A DNA stretch of 64,000 bases from Alteromonadales bacterium alter-6D02 (lineage in GTDB: Bacteria > Pseudomonadota > Gammaproteobacteria > Enterobacterales > Psychrobiaceae): the NCBI GenBank assembly GCA_002835545.1, contig PIZK01000007.1, positions 1 to 64,000 of the forward strand. The letters run 5' to 3'. The notes beneath the pieces were generated by a model. It saw only the letters and a list, made by a program, of their open reading frames with translations, had not been told where the DNA came from and made no database searches. Below, one piece after another: positions 44,781 to 54,906 of this stretch. Numbering within the stretch: position 1 is the stretch's first letter; the number at the start of each line of letters is the position of its first letter. Position numbers and translations under genes: made by a program.

Positions 44781-46019
44781 TTAAACCTTACTAAATACTA
44801 ATGAACCGTTCGTGCCACCAAAGCCGAATGAGTTACATACAGCATGGTCTAGGTTAGTGCTACGCGCCCCGTCGGTCACGTAATCAAGGTCACAACCTTC
44901 ATCTGGGTTATCAAGGTTGATTGTTGGCGGTAAGATTTGATCTTTAAGCGCTAACACCGTGAAGATAGCTTCAACTGAACCTGCGGCACCTAGTAAATGG
45001 CCCGTCATTGATTTAGTCGAACTAACAGCTAAGTTGTATGCGTGATCGCCAAATACAGACTTAACCGCTGCAGTTTCAGCTTTATCACCAGCAGGAGTCG
45101 ACGTGCCATGTGCATTGATGTAACCAATAGTATTTTTTTCAATACCAGCATCTTTAATCGCATTGCTCATGGCCGCTGCGCCACCGTCACCACCGGCAGG
45201 AGGTGACGTCATGTGGTATGCATCACCACTCATACCAAAGCCGGTTAGCTCAGCATAGATTTTAGCACCACGTGCTTTTGCGTGTTCGTACTCTTCAAGT
45301 ACCATCACACCAGCACCCTCACCCATCACAAAACCGTCACGGTCTTTATCCCATGGGCGTGAAGCTTGCTGAGGATTATCATTGTTGGTTGATAAGGCTT
45401 TTGCAGCACCGAAACCGCCAAGACCTAATTCGGTCGTCGCTGCTTCTGCACCGCCAGCAACCATCACATCAGCATCACCATAAGCAATCATACGTGCCGC
45501 ACAACCGATATTATGTACACCCGTAGTACAAGCGGTAGTGATCGCAATATTAGGGCCTTTCATTCCGTATTGGATTGATAGGTTACCTGAAATCATGTTG
45601 ATGATAGTGCCAGGAACGAAAAATGGTGAAACACGGCGTAGGCCTGATTTAGCCATTTCACTGTGAGTCGACTCGATTAGGCCTAAACCACCCATACCAG
45701 AACCGATAGCCACACCGATACGATCAGCATTATCATCAGTCACTTCAAGCTCACTATCTTGAATCGCTTGAATACCAGCTACTAAGCCGAACTGAATAAA
45801 CTTATCCATACGACGAGCATCTTTCTTTGCAACATACTCATTGATGTCTAAATCTTTTACTTCACCAGCAAAGTGAGTACCGAAAGCACTAGTGTCAAAT
45901 GCAGTAATGTTAGCGATGCCACTCTTACCTTGCTTGATACTTTCCCAGCTTTCTGCAACCGTATTACCTACAGGCGAAACCATTCCCATGCCTGTAACAA
46001 CAATGCGACGTTTTGTCAT
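44781..46019 (-). CDS. fabF: beta-ketoacyl-ACP synthase II
   Basis: 412 aa condensing enzyme elongating acyl-ACP with malonyl-ACP. [12 protein letters not shown] with the nucleophile Cys, then [12 protein letters not shown] and [13 protein letters not shown] with the two catalytic His, and [11 protein letters not shown]. Last gene of the fab cluster, separated from acpP by about 210 bp that includes a terminator, so it may have its own promoter. Confidence 0.97.
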   Translation of the reverse strand: MTKRRIVVTGMGMVSPVGNTVAESWESIKQGKSGIANITAFDTSAFGTHFAGEVKDLDINEYVAKKDARRMDKFIQFGLVAGIQAIQDSELEVTDDNADRIGVAIGSGMGGLGLIESTHSEMAKSGLRRVSPFFVPGTIINMISGNLSIQYGMKGPNIAITTACTTGVHNIGCAARMIAYGDADVMVAGGAEAATTELGLGGFGAAKALSTNNDNPQQASRPWDKDRDGFVMGEGAGVMVLEEYEHAKARGAKIYAELTGFGMSGDAYHMTSPPAGGDGGAAAMSNAIKDAGIEKNTIGYINAHGTSTPAGDKAETAAVKSVFGDHAYNLAVSSTKSMTGHLLGAAGSVEAIFTVLALKDQILPPTINLDNPDEGCDLDYVTDGARSTNLDHAVCNSFGFGGTNGSLVFSKV

Positions 46020-46190
46020 GTTAAACCTTTAATATAATAAAGCCTCTAGAAATACGATATCTATGCAAAACAGTTCGGTCTAGAAAGGCTATTGATTTAT
46101 ACCAATGACATTAATTATTGAACAGATTAGTAACGAGGGTAAATGAACAATATGTTAGTGTGATTGGTTTTATTGGAGACCAGATACAAC

Positions 46191-46212
46191 AAAGGCGGCA
46201 AAAGCCGCCTTT
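46191..46212 (-). terminator. hairpin after acpP
   Basis: AAAGGCGGC and GCCGCCTTT flank an AAAA loop; on the minus strand the stem ends in TTTGTTG. Lies 18 bp past the acpP stop. Confidence 0.8.
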
Positions 46213-46229
46213 AGTATTCAAGGGTAAAA

Positions 46230-46463
46230 TTAACCTTGAGCGCTGTTTACATAGTCGATAGCAGCTTGAACAGTAGTGATTTTCTCTGCTTCTTCGTCTG
46301 GGATCTCAGTGTCGAACTCTTCTTCTAAAGCCATTACTAGCTCTACAGTGTCTAGAGAATCAGCGCCTAGATCATCAACAAATGATGCTCCGCTTACTAC
46401 TTCTTCTTCTTTAACACCTAGTTGTTCAACTACAATTTTTTTTACGCGTTCTTCGATGCTCAT
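46230..46463 (-). CDS. acpP: acyl carrier protein
   Basis: 77 aa, acidic. [22 protein letters not shown] contains the Ser that receives 4'-phosphopantetheine (DSL). Carries growing acyl chains for FabD, FabH, FabG, FabF and FabV and feeds PlsX. AGGAAAAA lies 5 nt before the ATG. It is 186 bp downstream of fabG. Confidence 0.97.
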   Translation of the reverse strand: MSIEERVKKIVVEQLGVKEEEVVSGASFVDDLGADSLDTVELVMALEEEFDTEIPDEEAEKITTVQAAIDYVNSAQG

Positions 46464-46649
46464 GGCAATTTTTCCTGTTTGTTACAGACATCTAAAATAT
46501 GAGGCTAGTTTAGAGGATTAACGCAACAAATCAACTATTGAAATGCTGGTCAAACCAGAAAATTAACGGCAATATTACCGATGTTAACCTCACGTTGAAT
46601 ACAAATACCCTAAATTTTTATTTTTAGCAACTTAAATTAAGATTTAAGC

Positions 46650-47390
46650 TTATCCCATGTACATACCGCCGTTTACATGCAATGTTTCACCATTGATGTA
46701 ACCAGCCATGTCCGAGGCTAAAAAGGCAACAGCTGAAGCAATTTCTTCTGGCTTGCCTAAACGATTTGCTGGAACCTTCGATAAGATCGTTGATTTTTGC
46801 TCATCATTTAATTCTTCAGTCATATCCGTTTGGATAAAACCTGGCGACACAGTATTCACTGTAATACCGCGTGATGCAACTTCTTGTGCTAAAGACTTAG
46901 TAAAACCTAATAAACCCGCTTTTGCTGCACAGTAGTTTGCTTGACCCGGATTACCCGAAGAGCCTACTACAGAGCCGATATTGATGATACGACCTGCGCG
47001 TTTTTTCATCATGTTACGTAATACAGCTTTAGAAATTTTAAATACAGATGATAAGTTGGTGGAGATAATATCATCCCACTCATCATCTTTCATGCGCATC
47101 ATTAAGTTATCGCGCGTAATACCCGCATTATTAACTAAGATGTCAACCGCACCAAAATCACTCTTGATTGTATCAAACAAGCCATTGATAGAATCAACAT
47201 CAGTCACGTTTAACACGAGCCCTTTACCATTTTCGCCTAGGTAATCACTAATGCGATCAGCGCCACTAGCACTTGTCGCTGTGCCGATAACTGTTGCGCC
47301 AGAATTAGCAAACAATTGTGCAATCTCGCGGCCGATACCACGGCTTGCACCTGTTACTAATACAACTTTTTCTGAGAAATCAAAACTCAT
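46650..47390 (-). CDS. fabG: 3-oxoacyl-ACP reductase
   Basis: 246 aa short-chain dehydrogenase, NADPH-dependent. TGASRGIG cofactor motif, NNAG, catalytic Ser in NIGSVVGSSG and YCAAKAG (Tyr-x3-Lys). Reduces beta-ketoacyl-ACP. 20 bp after fabD. Confidence 0.97.
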   Translation of the reverse strand: MSFDFSEKVVLVTGASRGIGREIAQLFANSGATVIGTATSASGADRISDYLGENGKGLVLNVTDVDSINGLFDTIKSDFGAVDILVNNAGITRDNLMMRMKDDEWDDIISTNLSSVFKISKAVLRNMMKKRAGRIINIGSVVGSSGNPGQANYCAAKAGLLGFTKSLAQEVASRGITVNTVSPGFIQTDMTEELNDEQKSTILSKVPANRLGKPEEIASAVAFLASDMAGYINGETLHVNGGMYMG

Positions 47391-47410
47391 TGCCTAACTC
47401 CGTTTATTTC

Positions 47411-48337
47411 TTAAGCTAATGCTTTTTCTAGGCTAGCAGCATCTGTTGTTGCTACACCTGAAACTGCTTTATCAATACGTTTAGCAAGACCCGATAATAC
47501 TTTACCCGGACCTACTTCAATTTGTGTGGTCACGTCATTAGCCGCTAGGAATTGAACGGTTTCAGTCCAACGTACTGGGCTGAATAACTGACGAACTAAT
47601 GCATCTTTAATCTGAGCGCTATCTGTTTCAATCGCTACATCTACATTATTAATCACTGGGATTACAGGTGTATTGATCTCGATGCTTTCAAGCTGTTGTT
47701 TCAGCTTCTCAGCGGCTGGTGTCATTAATGAACAATGCGATGGTACAGAAACAGCTAATGGTAAAGCTCGTTTTGCGCCAGCTTCTTTACACAGAGCTGA
47801 AGCACGATCAACGGCGTCTTTATGGCCTGCAATAACAACTTGACCCGGAGAGTTAAAGTTTACCGGAGATACAACTTGGTCTTGTGCTGCTTGCTCACAA
47901 GCTGTTGCGATAGCATCATCAGCTAAACCGATAATTGCAGCCATTGAACCAACACCTTGAGGCACGGCTTCTAGCATGTATTGACCACGTAACTCAACGA
48001 GTTTGATTGCGTCTTCAAAGGCAATCGCGCCAGCACAAACAAGTGCTGAATACTCACCTAAACTATGACCGGCCAGATAAGCGGGGGCAACGCCGCCCTG
48101 CTCTTGCCATACACGCCAGATAGCAACACTTGCTGCAAGTAACGCAGGCTGTGTTCTATCAGTACGGTTTAGATCGTCTGCAGGCCCATTTTGAACTAAC
48201 GCCCATAAATCATAACCTAATACTTTAGACGCTTGTGCAAACGTCTCTTCTACTACTGAGTGTTGCTCAGCAATATCACTTAACATACCTAGAGCTTGAG
48301 AGCCCTGTCCTGGGAAAACAATCGCTGTTTGCGACAT
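47411..48337 (-). CDS. fabD: malonyl-CoA:ACP transacylase
   Basis: 308 aa. FPGQGSQ at the start, GHSLGEYSAL with nucleophile Ser, VPSHCSLM with catalytic His. Loads malonate onto ACP. Between fabH and fabG. Confidence 0.97.
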   Translation of the reverse strand: MSQTAIVFPGQGSQALGMLSDIAEQHSVVEETFAQASKVLGYDLWALVQNGPADDLNRTDRTQPALLAASVAIWRVWQEQGGVAPAYLAGHSLGEYSALVCAGAIAFEDAIKLVELRGQYMLEAVPQGVGSMAAIIGLADDAIATACEQAAQDQVVSPVNFNSPGQVVIAGHKDAVDRASALCKEAGAKRALPLAVSVPSHCSLMTPAAEKLKQQLESIEINTPVIPVINNVDVAIETDSAQIKDALVRQLFSPVRWTETVQFLAANDVTTQIEVGPGKVLSGLAKRIDKAVSGVATTDAASLEKALA

Positions 48338-48387
48338 AATGGAATCTTCCTTTTACTATCTATTGAATGTTCAGCAGTTAGTCTTTA

Positions 48388-49353
48388 TTAATAACGAACT
48401 AATGCTGAGCCCCAAGAAAAACCTGCACCAAATGCTTCTAACAATAACATCTGACCACGTTGGATACGGCCATCACGTACTGCTTCATCTAAAGCAATTG
48501 GCACAGAAGCCGCTGACGTATTACCATGCTTAGCCAAAGTCAAAACGACTTGGTCCATAGACATCGATAACTTCTTAGCGGTTGCTTTTATAATTCTGAA
48601 ATTAGCTTGATGTGGTACTAACCAGTCGATATCTGACTTTTGTAAGCCATTTTCTTCTAGCGTCTCTGTAACCACACTGCTTAATTGCGTCACTGCAATT
48701 TTGAACACATCGTTGCCCTTCATTTCGATGAAGTGCTCTGCATCTTCAGCAGCAACAGTTTGGCGTAGTGGTAATTTAGCTTTTAATAAATCACCATGTT
48801 TACCCGCACTATGAATGTGCGTTGAGATAATACCCTGCTCTTCTGATGCGCCGATAACCGCAGCGCCAGCACCGTCACCAAATAAGATAATTGTGCCACG
48901 ATCTTCAGGATTACATAGGCGAGATAATACATCAGCACCGATCACTAATATTTTTTTAGAGTGGCCCGTTTTGATAAATTGGTCAGCAACACTTAAAGCG
49001 AAGATGAAACCAGAACAGGCTGCCGCTACATCAAACGATGGAATTGGTGACTCAATACCTAACAAGGTTTGTATTTCACACGCCGCTGCTGGGAAAGCAT
49101 TATCAGCACTGGTTGTGCCAACAATAATCATGTCTAATTCACTGGCTGAAATTCCCGCCATTTCCAAAGCTTTTAGTGCTGCTTGGTGAGACATCGTAAC
49201 AACAGACTCAGATTCTGGAGCGATGCGGCGTTCACTTATACCTGTTCGGGCTTGAATCCACTCATCACTGGTATCAACCATCTTTTCAAGATCGGCATTG
49301 GTACGGGTTTGGCTTGGTAGATAACTACCCGTGCCTAAAATTTTTGAATACAT
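48388..49353 (-). CDS. fabH: beta-ketoacyl-ACP synthase III
   Basis: 321 aa. Initiates fatty-acid synthesis from acetyl-CoA and malonyl-ACP. [11 protein letters not shown] nucleophile Cys, [11 protein letters not shown] and GNTSAASVP with catalytic His and Asn. Seven bp downstream of plsX. Confidence 0.97.
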   Translation of the reverse strand: MYSKILGTGSYLPSQTRTNADLEKMVDTSDEWIQARTGISERRIAPESESVVTMSHQAALKALEMAGISASELDMIIVGTTSADNAFPAAACEIQTLLGIESPIPSFDVAAACSGFIFALSVADQFIKTGHSKKILVIGADVLSRLCNPEDRGTIILFGDGAGAAVIGASEEQGIISTHIHSAGKHGDLLKAKLPLRQTVAAEDAEHFIEMKGNDVFKIAVTQLSSVVTETLEENGLQKSDIDWLVPHQANFRIIKATAKKLSMSMDQVVLTLAKHGNTSAASVPIALDEAVRDGRIQRGQMLLLEAFGAGFSWGSALVRY

Positions 49354-49360
49354 AGAAAAC

Positions 49361-50386
49361 CTAACAGATTTTTTCTAATAGAATAGATTCCAAACTATCT
49401 TGGATCCTGCTTGGCACTTGCTGTTCAACTTCTGATATTGCTTGTTTGATAGCATTAAAGAATGCTTGTTGATCAGCGTTGCCATGACTTTTAATCACAA
49501 TACCGCGCAATCCTAACAGACTTGCCCCATTGTACTGGTCGGGCTTCATCTTACAGAGAACTTTTTTAAGAAAGGGTTTGGCAATTAGTGATAAGACTCG
49601 CATAGACCAATTCGATTTACTGGCTTGTTGCAAGTGTTCAATGAGGAGGTTAGCAACACCTTCGGTCGTTTTTAAACTAATATTACCGACAAAGCCATCG
49701 CATACAATCACATCAGTTTGGCCATTAAAAATCTGGTCGCCTTCAATAAAACCAATGTAATTTAGTTGTGCTGTTTGTTTTAACAGCTCAGCAGTTTGTT
49801 TAACGACGTCATTACCTTTAATCGCTTCTTCACCAACATTAAGTAATGAGATACGCGGCTGGCTAATCTTATCGACTTTTTCTGCCATAACAGAGCCCAT
49901 GACTGCAAATTGCAATAATGTTTCTGAATCACAGCTGACATTGGCGCCAAGGTCGAGCATATAAACTGATTTATCATTTAAACTAGGCAAGACTGAAACT
50001 AATGCTGGGCGGTCAATACCCGGAAGTGTTTTGAGTACTAGCTTGGCCATCGCCATTAGTACGCCGGTATTGCCTGCGCTGACACAAGCACTGGCGTTCC
50101 CTTGCTGCACCATATCAATAGCTTTGCGCATCGAGGATTCCCTGCGATTTCGCACAGCAGTCAACGGACGGTCGTTCATTGTGACTATTTCAGTACAATG
50201 TTCTAGGGTTAAGCGATCATGAAAAGCGAAAGAATCGGGGATATATTTAGTGATAACATTTTGATCACCAAACAGAGAAATAGATAAATGAGGGAATCGT
50301 TCAAGTGCCTGCATAGATGCAGGCACTGTCACTTGGGGGCCAAAATCGCCCCCCATGGCATCTAACGCTAGGGTTAGATTATCCAA
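49361..50386 (-). CDS. plsX: phosphate acyltransferase PlsX
   Basis: 341 aa. Makes acyl-phosphate from acyl-ACP, the entry to phosphatidic acid synthesis. [12 protein letters not shown] and [10 protein letters not shown] are hallmarks; [11 protein letters not shown] follows. 12 bp after rpmF, in the conserved rpmF-plsX-fabH order. Confidence 0.97.
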   Translation of the reverse strand: MDNLTLALDAMGGDFGPQVTVPASMQALERFPHLSISLFGDQNVITKYIPDSFAFHDRLTLEHCTEIVTMNDRPLTAVRNRRESSMRKAIDMVQQGNASACVSAGNTGVLMAMAKLVLKTLPGIDRPALVSVLPSLNDKSVYMLDLGANVSCDSETLLQFAVMGSVMAEKVDKISQPRISLLNVGEEAIKGNDVVKQTAELLKQTAQLNYIGFIEGDQIFNGQTDVIVCDGFVGNISLKTTEGVANLLIEHLQQASKSNWSMRVLSLIAKPFLKKVLCKMKPDQYNGASLLGLRGIVIKSHGNADQQAFFNAIKQAISEVEQQVPSRIQDSLESILLEKIC

Positions 50387-50398
50387 AATAATCGCCTA

Positions 50399-50569
50399 TT
50401 ATAGCTCGATTACTTTTTTGCCACGGTAGTAACCGTCAGCAGTGATGTGGTGACGACGGTGAGTTTCACCAGTAGTCGCATCAACACTTAACTGTGCGCC
50501 AGTTAATGCATCGTGTGAACGACGCATGCCACGTCTTGAACGAGATTTTTTACTTTTTTGTACGGCCAT
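50399..50569 (-). CDS. rpmF: 50S ribosomal protein L32
   Basis: 56 aa, read directly from the minus strand: [20 protein letters not shown] at the start, then a [10 protein letters not shown] segment and C-terminal [10 protein letters not shown]. This matches bacterial L32 without the Cys zinc pairs (C- form). Located between yceD and plsX, as in most gammaproteobacteria. AGGAGA lies 6 nt upstream of the ATG. Confidence 0.97.
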   Translation of the reverse strand: MAVQKSKKSRSRRGMRRSHDALTGAQLSVDATTGETHRRHHITADGYYRGKKVIEL

Positions 50570-50589
50570 GGTTGTCTCCTAGATAAACC

Positions 50590-51111
50590 TTACTTCTTTA
50601 ATTTTTGTAACACCGCGAACGGGTTAGGACGCTCTTCAATCGTGTCGTCGATTTCGCCTACTGTAACGTCTTGCTCTTTAACAGAGCAGTCTTCTACGGC
50701 ATGCATTGGAAAAAATGGAATTGAAACAATAAATTCATCTTCGATCAATTTAGCGATTTCAATATGACCATGTTCGTCCACTTCAACAGGATCGTAAACA
50801 TCCGGTAATTCACTCTCCTGCGACTGGTCGGTCACAGGTGAATAACAGAATTCAACTTGCAAAGTGATGTTAAACTCTTCCATACAACGCTGACAGATTA
50901 ACGAGACTTCTGCTTGAGAATGTCCTGTTACGGTCACAATGCCCTGTTCGTCAGTGTCACAAGAAAACTGTACCTGTATATCGCTACAGAATCCGGCGGA
51001 CGCATCCAATAACCTCGGCAAATTTGCTGATTCTATCTTACCGAAGTATTCAGAACGCATTTTAGCCGCTTTTTTTGGATCTATCGTCAAAGGTATCTTT
51101 ACTAGTTGCAT
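50590..51111 (-). CDS. yceD: YceD family protein (DUF177)
   Basis: 173 aa, required for normal 23S rRNA accumulation in E. coli. ICQRCMEEF Cys pair, AEVSLICQRCM and the acidic C-terminus are typical. First gene of the rpmF-fab operon, divergent from yceF. Confidence 0.92.
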   Translation of the reverse strand: MQLVKIPLTIDPKKAAKMRSEYFGKIESANLPRLLDASAGFCSDIQVQFSCDTDEQGIVTVTGHSQAEVSLICQRCMEEFNITLQVEFCYSPVTDQSQESELPDVYDPVEVDEHGHIEIAKLIEDEFIVSIPFFPMHAVEDCSVKEQDVTVGEIDDTIEERPNPFAVLQKLKK

Positions 51112-51254
51112 GGACGCGCATCTTATAGATCATGACTCGAGTAGTCAAAGGAAAATAAGTAAAATCACTTGTTTTTTTTATTGTCGTGATAGACTTAGGC
51201 CTATTCAGCCAAAAACCACCGTAAAGTGGTTATAAAACAGTCAAAACAATACTT

Positions 51255-51854
51255 ATGAACAAGACCCTTATATTAGCATCGACCTCGCCGTTTCGACAGC
51301 AATTACTACACAAAATTGCACTCCCTTTTGAATGTATTAGTCCCAACGTTGATGAAACGCCACATAACGAAGAATCTCCCCAAGCCTTAGTGCAGCGTTT
51401 AGCAATAGCCAAAGCTCAAGCAGTCGCAGCTAATCACGCCAATAGTCTTATCATTGGTGGTGATCAAGTCGCAGTCATCAATGGGCAAATTGTCGGGAAG
51501 CCTCATCACTTTGACGCGGCCTTTAAACAGTTGAAAGCGGCAAGCAATCAAGTTATTACTTTTTATACTGGCTTGTGCCTTTATAATAGTGATGAAGAGA
51601 CTTATCAGGTTATCGTTGAGCCGTTTAATGTTCATTTTCGTCAGCTATCAGACGCAATGATTACTGGCTACCTTAATGCCGAACAGCCTTATAATTGCGC
51701 AGGAAGTTTCAAAAGTGAAGGTTTGGGTATTGCCTTATTTTCAAAGTTAGACGGAAAAGATCCTAATACATTAGTTGGATTACCGCTGATTTCCTTGATT
51801 GAAATGTTAAATAACCAAGGAATCGAAGTGTTAGAGCATTGTCAGGTGCAATAA
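51255..51854 (+). CDS. yceF: Maf-like nucleotide pyrophosphatase, YceF type
   Basis: 199 aa. LILASTSPFRQQLL, SPNVDETP, GGDQVAV, GSFKSEGLGI. The latter motif is of the YceF (m7GTP-hydrolysing) subgroup rather than the dTTP/UTP YhdE group. House-cleaning enzyme that removes modified nucleotides. Divergent from yceD, as commonly found. Confidence 0.92.
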   Translation: MNKTLILASTSPFRQQLLHKIALPFECISPNVDETPHNEESPQALVQRLAIAKAQAVAANHANSLIIGGDQVAVINGQIVGKPHHFDAAFKQLKAASNQVITFYTGLCLYNSDEETYQVIVEPFNVHFRQLSDAMITGYLNAEQPYNCAGSFKSEGLGIALFSKLDGKDPNTLVGLPLISLIEMLNNQGIEVLEHCQVQ

Positions 51855-51891
51855 CTTTCTCGTTCCCCTAAACTTACACGCTGTCACTCTG

Positions 51892-52230
51892 AATAAGATT
51901 CCGGCTAACACACGGCCGGAACGACAGAAGAACCATAGACTTTGGCTGAAACATTACCAGAAACACAGGGAGTTTGTCGTCCTGAAAGTCTTTTATTCAG
52001 GACCTCTTGAAATCCTTTGCTGCTGGGATGAGTCATAAGCGTAATAAGATTCCGGTTAACACACTGCCGGAACAACGGAAGAACCATAGACTTTGGCTGA
52101 AACATTACCAGAAACACAGTGAGTTCGTCGTCCTGAAAGTCTTTTATTCAGGACCTCTTGAAATCCTTTGCTGCTGGGATGAGTCATAAGCGTAATAAGA
52201 TTCCGGTTAACACACTGCCGCAACGACGAT
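51892..52230. repeat. tandem ~150-bp repeat, two full units plus a partial third
   Basis: Units start with AATAAGATTCCGG at 51892, 52044 and 52194 (periods 152 and 150). Units 1 and 2 are almost identical, including CATAGACTTTGGCTGAAAC and GGACCTCTTGAAATCC. Each opens with a GATTCCGG..CCGGAA inverted repeat of the dispersed family. Short ORFs here are repeat-borne and not real genes. Confidence 0.9.
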
Positions 52231-52236
52231 ACTTTT

Positions 52237-52268
52237 GTCATTCGGGCATGCTCTTAGCCGGAATCTCG
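52237..52268. repeat. dispersed GCCGGAATC repeat, degenerate copy
   Basis: TTGTCATTCGGGCATGCTC..TTAGCCGGAATCTCGAT, same theme as at 2340 and 58190. Adjoins the tandem array. Confidence 0.5.
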
Positions 52269-52327
52269 ATTTTTATCACTATCAGAATAAGACCGAAATC
52301 CAGAACAAAACACCTTTAAGAGGACGT

Positions 52328-52993
52328 TTATTTTGTTGGTTGACCGACTCTTTTTACGATATCAATAATTTCTTGTGGTTTGGCAACAATGGCTAATGGT
52401 TGCTGCTTACTCAACTTCTCATGAGTGTGGGCACCATAACTAACGGCGATACTGTCAACACCGGCATTGTTGGCCATACCAATATCTAAAATAGAATCAC
52501 CAATCATTAAGATATGTTGCTTTTCGATATTGTGGCGCGCTGCTAAGCGATTGATCATGTCAGGATCAGGTTTGGACTTAGCTTCATCGGCGGTCATTGA
52601 ATCGCAAAAATAGTGACTCAAACCACTCTCTTCTAACAACCTATCTAACCCAGCACGAGTTTTTCCCGTTGCGACAGCAAGTTGAATGTTTTGCTGCTGA
52701 AAATATTGCAGGACTTGCTCAATACCATCAAAAATCGGTGTTGCCGTATCGTCATACTCTTCATATTCGTCACGATAGTAACCTTGTAGTAGATTAATTT
52801 GATGTTCAGTGATTTTCGGAAACAAAACTTCAAGCGCTGGTGCTAAGCTAAGACCAATAACATCTCGTACTTGATCTGCCGTTGGTTCAGTTAGCTGTGC
52901 ACGTTTGGCAACCGTTTTTACACTGGAGACAATACGGTCAATGGAGTCCATCACCGTACCATCCCAATCAAATAGCACTAATTGGTAACTCAT
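52328..52993 (-). CDS. HAD-superfamily phosphatase (Gph-like), rluC-linked
   Basis: 221 aa. DWDGTVMDS motif I, VATGK motif II, KSKPDPD motif III and GDSILDIGMANNAG motif IV: a complete catalytic set. Family substrates include phosphoglycolate and beta-phosphoglucomutase-type sugars. Its ATG overlaps the rluC stop by 4 nt, the common rluC-HAD arrangement in this order. Confidence 0.9.
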   Translation of the reverse strand: MSYQLVLFDWDGTVMDSIDRIVSSVKTVAKRAQLTEPTADQVRDVIGLSLAPALEVLFPKITEHQINLLQGYYRDEYEEYDDTATPIFDGIEQVLQYFQQQNIQLAVATGKTRAGLDRLLEESGLSHYFCDSMTADEAKSKPDPDMINRLAARHNIEKQHILMIGDSILDIGMANNAGVDSIAVSYGAHTHEKLSKQQPLAIVAKPQEIIDIVKRVGQPTK

Positions 52994-53949
52994 GTTTTCC
53001 TTAATGCAGCAACAGTTGCTTTAAGGGAATCATCCATTGGCGCTTCAAAGAACATTGTAGTTTCTTCGTTCGGATGGAAGAAGCGTAAACTAGCCGAATG
53101 AAGGAACAAGCGATTTAAGCCAGATTTTTTCATTTCACTATCAAATTGACGATCACCATATTTGTCATCGCCAGCGATTGGGTGGCCAGTGTGTAGGGTA
53201 TGAACACGAATTTGGTGCGTACGGCCGGTAACAGGGCTCGCCTGTACTAGGGTACAATTTTCAAAGCGTTGAACAATCTTAAATTTAGTGTAGCTTTCTT
53301 TACCTTCTGGATTCACACGGACAATACGTTCTCCCGATTGTAGTGTGTTCTTAAGTAATGGTGCGTTTACAGCTTTATCTGCTTTATCCCATTGCCCTAG
53401 CACAAGTGCCAGATAATTTTTCTCAACCGTTTTTTCACGGAGTTGTTCGTGTAGTGCACGCAATGTACTACGACGCTTAGCGACTAAGATACAACCAGAG
53501 GTATCTCTATCTAAACGATGTACCAACTCTAGAAATTTGGCATCGGGACGTAATGCTCTTAACCCTTCAATTAAACCAAATTTTAAGCCGCTGCCACCAT
53601 GGACCGCGATGCCAGATGGTTTATTAATGACCATTAAATATTTATCTTCGAAGATAATATGCTTCTCTAATGAAGCAATTTTTTCGAGTTTAGCGTTTGG
53701 CAATGCTTTTTCTTCTGACACATGAATCGGAGGAATACGCACAATGTCGCCATCAGCCAAACGATATACGGGCTTAATACGTTTTTTATTTACCCGAACT
53801 TCACCCTTACGTAAAATTCGATACACTCTACTCTTAGGAACACCTTTTAAAAAAGTTACTAAGAAATTATCTATGCGCTGCCCGGCATGATTGTCATCAA
53901 TAGTGACAAACTGCACTTTTGGCGCGTCTTGTTTTTGAATATCTGTCAT
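52990..53949 (-). CDS. rluC: 23S rRNA pseudouridine synthase RluC
   Basis: 319 aa. N-terminal S4 domain (RIDNFLVTFLKGVPKSRVYRIL) and catalytic HRLDRDTSG with the essential Asp. Makes pseudouridine at 955, 2504 and 2580 (E. coli numbering). Divergent from rne, as in E. coli. Confidence 0.95.
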   Translation of the reverse strand: MTDIQKQDAPKVQFVTIDDNHAGQRIDNFLVTFLKGVPKSRVYRILRKGEVRVNKKRIKPVYRLADGDIVRIPPIHVSEEKALPNAKLEKIASLEKHIIFEDKYLMVINKPSGIAVHGGSGLKFGLIEGLRALRPDAKFLELVHRLDRDTSGCILVAKRRSTLRALHEQLREKTVEKNYLALVLGQWDKADKAVNAPLLKNTLQSGERIVRVNPEGKESYTKFKIVQRFENCTLVQASPVTGRTHQIRVHTLHTGHPIAGDDKYGDRQFDSEMKKSGLNRLFLHSASLRFFHPNEETTMFFEAPMDDSLKATVAALRKT

Positions 53950-54906
53950 AGCGGCTATTGTAACCGAATAATCACTTCACCGTCATGGTCTATCTCGCAA
54001 AGGCTCCATTTTTTTAATTGTTTCAATTTTTAGTATTATTTGTTTGATTTGTTAGTAAAGAATTGTGGCAGTTCAATTCGTTTAGTGGGATAATCAGGCC
54101 TTCTTTCTGGTTATGTTTCGTAATGAAAGTTTATTAATTAACTAATTTTATGCAATTATGTAGCAAAAGTTACGTAATATCATTAAGTTAAAAACACGGT
54201 TTGCACAAATAACCGTGCGAATAATAGCTAAAATTAGTCCCAGCAAAGAAACAAAAAATATTTAAAAATTTTTACGAACCCACTAAATTTCGATTTACAC
54301 GTTCGTTACATTAAAAAACCGTTGTAAAAATGACCAGTTAATATGGGTTTTACCGGAATAAAAACAGGCAAATCGTCGGGATGACGACACTGCGCTGAGC
54401 AAAAGATTTTAGAGTTATTGATTATAAAGCACACCGACAATATCGGTGTTGAAAACGTTAAATAGAACGTCAGTGTTCTCATGCACAAAAAGAGACACTT
54501 TAAAAAACATTTAGCTCATCCAGAACATCAATTCTGGCTTTTGAAGATAGATTACTTGTGAAAAATAGATGACCATTAGACACGATGGCACACAAGGTAA
54601 TTTGTTAGCTAAAGAGTAACTCGCAACACAATGCATAAATAATTTGTATTTGAACCAATGTACACAGACAGAGTAAGTTTTAAGCCTCCTTTAATTAGCG
54701 TGTTCACTAAAAAACGCTAAACTGTTGAGCTAGCTTTAGTTTTGAACTGCTGCACACGAGTAAAATTTTATTATTTTTCATCGATTAAGTTAGGTAAAAC
54801 CTAACAATGTTTTGCACTAGCCTCCCTGTCGAGAGACTGTATGAAAGGCTACCGGAATCAATAGAATACTGCTCATTTGGCAACCATTTATGGAAGAGTT
54901 TCCAAC
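53950..54906. other. long rluC-rne divergent region and rne leader
   Basis: 957 bp without a gene. It must contain promoters for both genes. AT-rich to about 54700; the right end holds two hairpins described separately. Confidence 0.6.
54789..54851 (+). promoter_or_regulatory. rne: candidate rne 5'-UTR autoregulatory hairpins
   Basis: GTTAGGT-AAA-ACCTAAC (54789-54805), a perfect 7-bp stem, and a larger element in which TAGCCT (54818) pairs with AGGCTA (54846-54851) around an inner GTC-GAGA-GAC hairpin. In E. coli rne the leader hairpins HP2/HP3 sense RNase E level. Equivalence is inferred from position and form only. Confidence 0.5.

Noticed and set aside
51892-52230. Possible CRISPR array
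   Set aside because: Units are ~150 bp and contiguous, with no short repeat-spacer alternation and no cas genes.
51905-52241. Overlapping 60-70-aa ORFs on both strands
   Set aside because: They repeat with the tandem units and are repeat artefacts.
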